Of a stretch of 34,142 nt of DNA, positions 26,226-33,361 are shown piece after piece (the stretch's first letter is position 1; each line of letters starts with the position of its first letter). Position numbers and translations under genes: made by a program. Source of the DNA: an uncultured Enterobacteriaceae bacterium (lineage in GTDB: Bacteria; Pseudomonadota; Gammaproteobacteria; Enterobacterales; Enterobacteriaceae); NCBI GenBank assembly GCA_936920625.1, contig CAKZHC010000031.1, positions 1 through 34,142 of the forward strand, given 5' to 3'. The notes below the pieces were generated by a model, which made no database searches, was not told the DNA's origin, and saw only the letters and a program-made list of their open reading frames with translations.

Positions 26226-27254
26226 ATGACAAGGAGTCTGCCGTTGAAGAATCACAATCTAAGGCTTGTAACATCGCTGGCAACATTCCTTGTTATTCTC
26301 TCGAGCACAGCGTCAATTCCTTTTAGTTATTTTCATGTAGCCTGGTCTGTTGCCGTCGCTTACGATACCCTGGGGCGCTGTTGTTATCCACTCTGTTTGC
26401 TGCTGGCTGGCTGGCACTGAGCAAGAGGCAAATATTCCATCGCACACTGAAGATCAAAGTGTTGAATCTATTCACTGCATTAATGATATGGTCTGCTATC
26501 TATCTGTATATATGATCGATTTATAAACGGTAATACACAACCGGTAAGTATACTTACACTGGTAAGACAACCGGCCTATTCACATCTCTGGTTTATTTAT
26601 AGCCTCATTTTACTCTATTTAATCTCACCCTTACTTAACACTTTCATTTCTAATGGAAGCCGGCAACAGCTTTCTTACACCCTTCTGCTTTGGTTTCTAT
26701 TGAGTTCGATATATCCACTATGGAATAACATTAATCAAAGTCTGATTCTTGGTCACGAGCTGACACCGCCCGGAATCGTTGATAACGTAATCTGTTTTTC
26801 AGGTTTTTACTTACTCGGAGGTGTAATCAAACGTTTTACTATTTTACCAAAAATCCCTATCACCCTGGTTATCTTTATACTCAGCTCGGTTTTTACAGCA
26901 GTACTCACCTACTCGTTGTCTATCAGTAATTTCAGACCTAATTATCTGTTTCTGAATTATTCAGCTCCAACTCTCATTGTGGTATCTCTTACCTTCTTTT
27001 TTATATTGATTAGAAGCAATTTTCACTGGTCACCACAAACTCAAAGAAGGATAAAACGCCTTACCCGATTGAGCATTGGCATTTTCTTCGTTCATCTGCT
27101 GATACTTGAAAGCGTAACACGCTATTTACAGATCAATTTTGAAGGATATTATTCTGCTCTGACTATACCAGCCATTGCGTTGATAGTCTGGATGATTTCA
27201 ACAGCAATAATAGCGACTATTAGCACTATTCCGACAATAAGACGCATTGTTTAG
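26226..27254 (+). pseudogene. acyltransferase family 3 membrane protein (WecH/OafA-like), at least two frameshifts
   Basis: Acyltransferase-3 proteins are multi-span inner-membrane enzymes that O-acylate surface glycans. Three plus-strand frames together make a protein of about 340 residues, the usual length. The first frame runs 26226 to about 26375 (LRLVTSLATFLVIL). The second, about 26375-26516, has ALLLSTLFAAGWLALSKRQ and MIWSAIYLYI. The third runs from about 26500 to 27254 and includes HLWFIYSLILLYLISPLL, typical of WecH, and the late IGIFFVHLLILE segment. Shifts fall near the GGGG at 26370-26373 and near 26510. The upstream aaggag at 26230 could serve the TTG at 26244 rather than the ATG at 26226. 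Confidence 0.8.
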
Positions 27255-27289
27255 ACGCAGTTTACTGAACTCAGTAAGCATATATATGG

Positions 27290-27361
27290 GGGCAGCAGAC
27301 TAGCTTTTGTTAACTCTCATTTTTCCTTAGCATCACATAATTATGTATGATGGTGCTGCCC
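27290..27361. repeat. nested inverted repeats between convergent genes
   Basis: GGGCAGCA (27290-27297) pairs with TGCTGCCC (27354-27361), enclosing a perfect 12-bp palindrome ACATAATTATGT (27335-27346). The structure sits between the decayed acyltransferase gene and the convergent methyltransferase gene; it could be a two-way terminator or an operator. Confidence 0.45.
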
Positions 27362-27418
27362 ATTACATTTTCCCAATGTAATATCCGGGCAAAACCAAGT
27401 TTCCTTCGTCATCAATCG

Positions 27419-28003
27419 CTAATCTGGCAAACTTGCATCATCCCGTGAGCATGGTACCTGACAACGATAAACCAGTGCTGGCGGTAAGTTACGAATAACG
27501 CGAGTTCGGCTCCATGTAAAGTAGTCAGACAGCAAAGGTTCTAAAAATGGAGTATATTGAAACCGCACAAACACACCTTCCGGATTCAGCGCTTTCATCG
27601 CCTGCTCAAGAATCCGGTGACGGAGCTTTCCTGATAATGTCAGCAGAGGTAAAGAGGATAAAATTGCGTCATAACCTGACTGCATACACTCTGCTGAGTC
27701 GGCCACAACAGTCAGGCGGTCATCTTTCATTTTGTTCAGAATATCGCAGAAGCGGTGATTTGTTTCGAATGCAACAAGAGTAGCGTCTGAACGCATACAG
27801 GCAAGTAAATGTTGAGTAAGCACACCACCACCCGCGCCCAATTCAGCAACCGATGATACTTTATCCCAATCAACCGCTCCGGACATGGTTTTACACAGTA
27901 ACTGTGAAGAAGGCACAATGCTTCCTGTGCTGAATGGATCGGAGATAAACTCCTGTAAATAACCTGTTTTATCTTTAATATACGAGAGAGCAGACAATAT
28001 CAT
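27419..28003 (-). CDS. SAM-dependent methyltransferase, phospholipid N-methyltransferase (PmtA)-like
   Basis: The 194-residue product has a Rossmann methyltransferase fold: ISDPFSTGSIVPSSQLLCKTM, then motif I VAELGAGGGVLTQHLL (about 52-67), an acidic end to strand 2 in LVAFETN, and the post-motif ILSSLPLLTL. The start with GSIVPSS and the SLPLL segment are characteristic of the KsgA-like branch that includes Rhodobacter-type phosphatidylethanolamine N-methyltransferase PmtA. If so it would add methyl groups to phosphatidylethanolamine at the membrane surface; a different small lipid or amine substrate is possible. The start is an ATG at 28003. It is transcribed alone, convergent with the acyltransferase remnant, and is one of few intact genes in this region. 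Confidence 0.75.
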   Translation of the reverse strand: MILSALSYIKDKTGYLQEFISDPFSTGSIVPSSQLLCKTMSGAVDWDKVSSVAELGAGGGVLTQHLLACMRSDATLVAFETNHRFCDILNKMKDDRLTVVADSAECMQSGYDAILSSLPLLTLSGKLRHRILEQAMKALNPEGVFVRFQYTPFLEPLLSDYFTWSRTRVIRNLPPALVYRCQVPCSRDDASLPD

Positions 28004-28628
28004 ATAGTTGTCTCACATAGTGAAATACAACAGCTGCGTGCAGTTGCTAAAATGTATTAATATCTGATTAAAATCGTATATCCCGGTAACATGGTTAGTA
28101 CGTTTGTTTTAACATAACAATCATAATAACCTGGATATATAATAAAGCTCCGATACTATTTCGATACAACATGACAGTGAATTTAGTATCTTTACGAAAA
28201 AATACTAACCGGAGCTGTCCATGTCTTATTAATCAGTTATGAATATATTTTGTGCAGCTGATAAATTTTACCACTTCATCACTATCCAGGATAAATGCGC
28301 ATTGATTTACTCCTTTCGCGCCGGGAATTATCTGGAACTTAACGCTATAATTTGATTACTTCCGGATACTAATTGATGCCAGATTACAGAAAATAATCGG
28401 GCATTGCAATTGCGTATTTTCTGATTCGATATTGAGTGATAGGCCAGTCAACGGCCACTGAGAGGCAAGAGTATAAATCAGGTAACAATCAAAAAATGGC
28501 ATGGTAACAATACCTGCAACCCTACAAAATCCCTTGATCAACAACTGAATATTATTTCAAGTTGATACTATGTACGTCTACTATAATACTCGAATCAACA
28601 TTTCACTTACCCGAGAGGACCTTACTAA
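28004..28628. other. gap between the methyltransferase and the yjbE-like gene
   Basis: About 625 bp, AT-rich, without a supported gene. A minus-strand frame at 28356-28544 has no recognisable family or ribosome-binding site. The promoter of the yjbE-like gene should lie here, but no RcsB-like or sigma70 site was confidently identified. Confidence 0.5.
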
Positions 28629-28885
28629 ATGAAAAAAAAACAGCAATTCTCTTTCTGTCACTTATCATGATTAATAATACTCACGCTGCGCCTGCTTATA
28701 CTGACAGCACCGCTGGTAAAGCAGCCGGGGGTGTAGCTGCCAACATGGCTCAGGGTTATTCTGAAGCCATTGGCATTGGAAGCGTGACCGCCTTACTTGC
28801 AATTGCACTGGCAACAACAGGTAACGGAGATGGTTCGGATACTGTTACCAACACCTCAACAAATACCGCAACTGTTCCACGTTAA
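28629..28885 (+). CDS. yjbE: YjbE-like small secreted protein, start out of frame through a 9-A tract
   Basis: YjbE is the first product of the yjbEFGH operon linked to exopolysaccharide production. The readable product has a signal peptide (TAILFLSLIMINNTHA), then APAYTDSTAGKAAGG, a hydrophobic segment and the Thr/Asn-rich tail GNGDGSDTVTNTSTN, the YjbE pattern. The natural ATG at 28629, after gagagg, is followed by nine A (28632-28640) that put it out of frame: translation from it stops after 12 codons. Seven or ten A would restore MKK(K)TAILFL. The coding frame itself is open upstream to a TTG at 28562 without a good ribosome-binding site. No yjbF, yjbG or yjbH follows. Confidence 0.7.
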
Positions 28886-28893
28886 TCACTACC

Positions 28894-28922
28894 GGCTGCC
28901 TGTCAGGCAGCCTGATTTTCTT
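28894..28922 (+). terminator. rho-independent terminator after the yjbE-like gene
   Basis: GGCTGCC and GGCAGCC form a perfect 7-bp GC-rich stem around a 5-base loop (TGTCA), followed by TGATTTTCTTT. This shows that the yjbE-like gene is a single-gene unit without the rest of the yjb operon. Confidence 0.9.
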
Positions 28923-29190
28923 TAGCAACACAGGAGTGTCCTTATGATAAATACACCACATAAAAGTACCTCATTATCTCTTTCCTTATGCAGCCCTATC
29001 GGACGTTATCAACAAGTCTTATGGATAGCCTGAGCGCGTAAACTCCGGTAAGTTATTACAGATGATAATCTTAACCATCTGTATTACAAGCAGACAAAAT
29101 GTGTTTCGACAATCCAAGTCTTAAACCCGGAAATCAGCGTGCTAATTTATTATTTTTGTTTAATATTTGAACATAATAAAGGAGTATTGA
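28923..29190. other. gap with a short possible peptide frame
   Basis: A ribosome-binding site (caggag) precedes an ATG at 28944 that opens a 29-codon frame (MINTPHKSTSLSL...) ending in TGA at 29031-29033. The position is where yjbF would begin in a yjb operon, but the peptide is not like YjbF. It may be the stump of a lost gene. Nothing else was seen. Confidence 0.35.
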
Positions 29191-29361
29191 ATGCTACTTG
29201 GCTTTGTCCTGCTGGTGAGTGCTTGCGGACACGATGCCTGTGACGCTTTACCCGTGTCTGAACATATTTATCCAACTCGCACTGATTGCGAAAAAATAGC
29301 TCATCGAATTTACCAGCGTCGGCCGAATGTTGTATTACTTTGTGGTGAAGTTTATCGCTAG
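29191..29361 (+). CDS. small cysteine-rich protein resembling YebW (DUF1482)
   Basis: A 56-residue product with a hydrophobic N-terminus (MLLGFVLLVSAC) and four cysteines spaced C-x4-C, then Cys in RTDCEKIAHRI and a last one in LLCGEVYR. The short length, the early hydrophobic strand and the cysteine spacing resemble the phage-associated DUF1482 proteins such as E. coli YebW, whose function is unknown. A ribosome-binding site (aaaggag) lies 5-11 bases upstream of the ATG, which supports expression. It stands alone in AT-rich DNA and may be a prophage relic. Confidence 0.55.
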   Translation: MLLGFVLLVSACGHDACDALPVSEHIYPTRTDCEKIAHRIYQRRPNVVLLCGEVYR

Positions 29362-30141
29362 GTGATATCAGAACCCACGTTCAGACATTTCTGTCCTTTA
29401 TATTTATTCACATCTTTATGCAGTTTTCATAAACGCCTGAAAAACTACCTGCTTACCATAACTCAGCCACAGACGACCCTGGCAAAGCAGTCGATTGTTA
29501 CTTTTTATAGCAAACCATCCATCATCACTCTCATAATCAACATCGCAATTAAATTTTTAATAATTAACACAACCTCTAACTGCTATTTTCTAAAATAGTT
29601 TATAACAAAATAGCAGTTAAAGATGATAATAAAGGAAACAGCAGGATGAGAAACTGGAACAAGCTGATAAAAAAGAGTACTATCATAGAAACATAAGTCT
29701 CTTCTGGCATAAAAAACACTGTGATTATTGCCTGACAACTATGCGTATCAATCATAAACATATCCATTGGACATGCTATTAAAAAGCACAAATCAGTCTG
29801 TCCTATTTTTAGCTGTAAACGAACTAACTAAAATAACTATAGAAAATTATCAATAAATCAAAAAATGACTATTGCAAATTATTATTATGCCCTCCATACA
29901 GTCAACACAGTAAAATACTGTCTGTTAGTAAAACTGAAATCTCATAATACTAATTCCCACATAAGGTAAATTGACATGCTGACAAGAAACAAAACTAAGG
30001 ATATAATTGTAGATAACTAAGATGTTTTTAGTGACTGCCTGATAAGTGTCGATTATACTTAATACAAATATGCGTTACATTTTGAGTATGTCATAACAGT
30101 AATAATAATACTACAGAACTGATAATCAGGAAAATTTAATC
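29362..30141. other. long AT-rich gap with a perfect hairpin and an uncertain minus-strand frame
   Basis: No supported gene lies in these 780 bp. A plus-strand frame at 29362-29598 and a hydrophobic minus-strand frame at 29600-29791 have no ribosome-binding sites. The perfect inverted repeat at 29577-29619 is listed separately. The end of the interval must carry the amine oxidase promoter, not identified with confidence. Confidence 0.45.
29577..29619. repeat. perfect 13-bp inverted repeat
   Basis: TAACTGCTATTTT (29577-29589) and AAAATAGCAGTTA (29607-29619) pair perfectly around a 17-base loop. On the minus strand the structure covers the last codons and the TAA stop of a hydrophobic 55-codon frame beginning at an ATG at 29767, as a terminator-like end would. 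It could also be a fragment of a small mobile repeat. Confidence 0.75.
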
Positions 30142-31583
30142 ATGATGAAGTTAACCCGGCGACAGGCTATCGTTTCAATTTTGTCTGTGATCCCTCTATC
30201 ACACAGTAAAATCAGTAACGCTTCTGAGAAAATAATTTATTCTCCAGCAAGAGGTAAGCAAAAGATAATTATCATTGGTGCCGGAATATCTGGTTTATCA
30301 GCAGCCAGACTGCTTCATGACGCCGGATACCCTGTAGAAATAATTGAAGCCCGCCACAGAATAGGAGGGCGTATACATTCTTTCAGATTTACTGAGGATA
30401 CCACTCTCGATGCCGGAGCATCATGGATTCATGGTATAGAAGGTAATCCATTAACAGAAATCACTAAAAACCTAAAGATAGAAACAAGAACGTTTAATGC
30501 AGGTACATTCGATCTGGTTATGAACAATAATGATGTAATCTATAATGCCAATGGCCATATTATTAAAGATAGCGATAAATCACAATTTGAGCAAGATAAA
30601 AAAGATCTTGATAAATTAATTTATACTCTTTGCTATAATATTTCAACATCAACCACAATCAAGGAAATTATCAATCTTGCACTTGATAAAATGGCTATTT
30701 CTAAAAGGCGAAAAAAAATTTACTAGATGCAATGAATAAAATAATACAAGATGAATTTGCAACCAATATAGATAGACTTTCTGCATTAACTTTATATTCA
30801 GATGTCGAATATGAAGGTGATGAAAAGATATTTCCGCAAGGATACAATCAGATAAATAAATATTTATCTGATTGGCTTGATATTCACTTCGGACATGTTG
30901 TTAAGGAAGTATTTTATCATAAAAATAATGTAAATGTTGTTACTAACAAACAAACATTCAATGCAGAAAAAATCATTATAACTATTCCACTCGGTGTATT
31001 AAAAGATAGTAACATAATATTCAATCCACCATTGCCGCAAAAAAAGAAAAGCGCTATAGAAAAATTAGGCATGGGGGTTTATAATAAGTTATTCCTTCAT
31101 TTCGATAAAATTTTTTGGGATAAAAATATTGATCTTATCTCCTTACAAAACTTTAATAATACTCCGTGGCTTAGCTGGTTGAATTTAAGTCAGGTTATTA
31201 ATGCTCCTATCTTATGCTGCGTATATGGCGGAGAAATCGCTAAAGAATATGAAAAACTAACAGACAGAGAAATAGTAAATAGTGCAATGGATGTATTAAA
31301 AAAAATCTATGGAAAAAATATTCCAAATCCCTCTAAATATTATATTACTCGCTGGTTCTCAGATCCTTATTCCAGGGGGAGCTATTCCTACACATCCGCA
31401 GGAACTTCTCACCGTGAGAGGCAACTGCTCGCAGAGCCAGTAAATCATTGCCTCTATTTTGCTGGTGAAGCCACCCATTCAGAATTGAGCGCTACAGTAC
31501 ATGGTGCGCTTTTATCTGGCAGAAGGGAGGCCGCACGTATTATGACCGAATCCATATTAAAAGTTCAGCCAGTAGTACGGTAA
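30142..31583 (+). pseudogene. Tat-signal flavin amine oxidase, split at an 8-A tract
   Basis: Flavin amine oxidases oxidise mono- or polyamines and release hydrogen peroxide. The N-terminus MMKLTRRQAIVSIL carries a twin-arginine-like signal for export of the folded protein. The FAD-binding IIIIGAGISGLSAARLL (42-58) and EARHRIGGRIHSF follow, then DAGASWIHG, and near the C-terminus the flavin-contact YFAGEATH. At 30711-30718 a run of eight A changes frame: the first part stops at 30724-30726 (RRKKIY). The second continues as NLLDAMNKIIQDEF and on to 31583. Nine A would give one protein of about 480 residues. The gene is visibly AT-richer than the core genes, suggesting acquisition from elsewhere. 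Confidence 0.88.
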
Positions 31584-31887
31584 ATTTATCTGTAATAAAG
31601 CACTTCAGCACAGAAAATTAGTAGCGGTGATAAAGATCCTGTAAACAGTACACCATCATAATAACCTGAGGACTGATGCAGATAATTTCTTCGGACAGAT
31701 ACCACCCTCACTCTATTAATGTCGTCCTGCAAATTATTTGCATATTAATTACGGGTTATCGCACAAAAATTATTTTTTTTTGCAAGATAAATCATTCTGC
31801 CCTTTCCCCCTTGCTAAACTGTCATAGCTAAATTACATCCCTTATTAATATTTATACAATGAATTAAACTGGTTAAGAGATAAAACT
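31584..31887. other. gap between the amine oxidase and the SymE-like gene
   Basis: About 300 bp with no gene. It must contain the promoter of the SymE-like gene. I looked for a LexA box (CTGT-N8-ACAG), known upstream of E. coli symE, and found only a half site at 31819-31822. Confidence 0.5.
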
Positions 31888-32166
31888 ATGACTTCCTACC
31901 GTTCTTCAGAATTAGAAAAAAATTTAAGCGATAATGATCATAATTATCACAATAAACAACATCGTCATCTGCGGATTGGATATCAACCTAATCAGGCTAA
32001 GGGTTTGCCAAAACCACAATTAAAATTATCTGGTCAGTGGCTGGCAAGCTGTGGCTTCACTACAGGCAGAACAGTGCAAATTGCTACAGCCCCTGGGAAA
32101 ATTATTATCACATTAATTAATAGTGGTGATGAAGAAATATCACCAACCCAGACGCCAATTAGCTGA
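31888..32166 (+). CDS. SymE-like protein (AbrB-fold, type I toxin family)
   Basis: E. coli SymE is an SOS-induced protein with an AbrB-type fold that cleaves RNA or condenses the nucleoid and is held in check by the antisense RNA SymR. This 92-residue product has a polar, His/Asn-rich N-terminus (1-27), then the family core: RHLRIGYQPN, LPKPQLKLSGQWLASCGFTTGRTVQIA (40-67) and GKIIITL (70-76). It lacks the longer C-terminal tail of E. coli SymE. SymE-like genes are often found beside polymorphic toxin loci, and one starts about 400 bp away here. Whether it is toxic cannot be told from the sequence, and no antisense RNA promoter was confidently seen. Confidence 0.75.
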   Translation: MTSYRSSELEKNLSDNDHNYHNKQHRHLRIGYQPNQAKGLPKPQLKLSGQWLASCGFTTGRTVQIATAPGKIIITLINSGDEEISPTQTPIS

Positions 32167-32557
32167 AAATCCTCCAGCACGGGAGTTTTGCGTTTTGGCA
32201 AGCAGCGGCACCATCCCAAGTTGAAACTGCCGTGACCATCAAAATCATTGCTTCAATAATGACTAAAGCATTTTTATTATCTGGATAATCTATCATTGAC
32301 TAATCATGACAACCTAGAAAGCTCCATCGGGTTCGCGGGGAGAATATCTGGCTGCGATTAATGACTGATGTAAGTGAGACACGATAAAAATCCCGGCAGG
32401 GGCCAGGCGTCTGCTCACTTGTGTGGGCAACTATAATCCGCCAGAATCTGATAATTTTCTGGTATAATTGGCCCCGGCCGGCAGTTTTAATAAGATGCTC
32501 GCGTCTTCCGTAATGTTTTAAAAAAACCAGCGGCAGATATATTCTGCTTTGCTTTCT
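32167..32557. other. gap between the SymE-like gene and the displaced toxin tip
   Basis: About 390 bp without a supported gene on either strand. An immunity gene might be expected on the minus strand downstream of the displaced tip, but no open frame of that kind was found. Nothing resembling an insertion sequence end was confirmed. Confidence 0.45.
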
Positions 32558-33118
32558 CTACGTCTGTACAGGATTATCGCCCGGAGGATACTCAGGATCG
32601 TTTTCTGGGGGTAGAGGCGTATCCGATCCTGCTTCCTCCAGCTCTGCACTGCGGTTTTTACCGATACGCAACGTGGTGGCCGTACTACCAATAGCCGGCG
32701 GAGGTATGGGAGGAACCGGAACTGCAAATATTACCTGCTCTGCGTGATGTAACGACGGCTGGCCGGGCCGGGTTATCAGTACTGCCGGCGTCAGTTGCGG
32801 GCGTTCATCCGGGCTGATTAACGGGGCGTACCGGAGTGATCTGGCACCCATGTAGCCCTGGCGGCGCACTGTCGCCCGGGGGCAGTAGTTTGGATCCCGC
32901 CTCTGCCGGCGCCTGACAGATCGACCGTATTCCGCAATGATGTGATTCACACCATCCAGTTTGAAAGCATAACGGCTGCCGTCAAAAACCAGCGCTCCCT
33001 GCTCATCGATGCGACATGGTTACCGGGGTGATACTCTATTTCAAGCATGACTATATCACCACTGTATACCATCTCTTTCATCCGGGCTTTTTCACGATCT
33101 CCGCGTGGCAATGGCTGA
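32558..33118 (-). pseudogene. displaced, frameshifted pre-toxin region of a polymorphic toxin
   Basis: On the minus strand the coding-like sequence begins directly after the immunity gene's TAA, without a start codon: NQPLPRGDREKARMKEMV. It continues to EIEYHPGNHV, then loses one base near 33010-33014 and resumes as IDEQGALVFDGSRYAFKLDG. The stretch ARSLRYAPLISPDERPQLTP and the following PAVLITRPGQ nearly repeat the toxin at the window end. Its last part (GKNRSAELEEAGSDTPLPP) resembles a shortened version of the toxin's linker and stops at 32558-32560 without a toxin domain. This fits an orphan tip module left by recombination at the 3' end of a toxin gene. I do not recognise the shared domain by name. 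Confidence 0.75.
32695..32846. repeat. direct repeat, copy A (in the displaced tip)
   Basis: This 152-bp segment aligns without gaps to 33991-34142; by my count 138 of 152 positions agree, with most differences in the first 25. It encodes the shared pre-toxin segment on the minus strand. Copy B runs to the window edge, so the repeat may be longer. Confidence 0.93.
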
Positions 33119-33358
33119 TTAGGATTTTTTTAATTCTTCCGTTGCTTCCGTTAATACTTGCAGAAATCCACTCAGGCTAAACTTCATTGCATTCTGCTCA
33201 GCTATGATTCTGGCATCTGAAAAGAACTCTATTTCAATATTATCAAGACCTTTATCTTTGTTTAACTGACAGAGAATCTGGCCGTTGTAAGAGATCTCGG
33301 CTGTAATTTCCTCATATCTGGAATCACTGAAGAAAATTATTTCAAAGTTGTTATTCAT
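33119..33358 (-). CDS. probable immunity protein of the adjacent toxin
   Basis: The 79-residue product (MNNNFEIIFFSDSRYEEITAEI at the start) is small and acidic, with alternating beta-like segments and a C-terminal helix (LQVLTEATEELKKS). It begins three bases after the toxin stop codon, so the two are probably translated together. Position, size and charge are those of an immunity protein that binds and neutralises the toxin tip. The pattern EIxFFSDxRYEExTAEISYxGQ resembles immunity proteins I associate with CdiA- and Rhs-type tips, from memory and unchecked. Its TAA (33121-33119) is followed at once by the displaced tip. Confidence 0.75.
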   Translation of the reverse strand: MNNNFEIIFFSDSRYEEITAEISYNGQILCQLNKDKGLDNIEIEFFSDARIIAEQNAMKFSLSGFLQVLTEATEELKKS

Positions 33359-33361
33359 CGT

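Noticed and set aside
28356..28544. 62-codon minus-strand frame upstream of the yjbE-like gene
   Set aside because: No ribosome-binding site or recognised family; it probably reflects chance in AT-rich DNA.
31819..31834. Possible LexA box upstream of the SymE-like gene
   Set aside because: Only the CTGT half is present; the expected ACAG after eight bases is missing.
32167..32557. Search for an insertion sequence or a second immunity gene downstream of the displaced tip
   Set aside because: No transposase-like frame, terminal inverted repeats or open frame of immunity-gene size was found.
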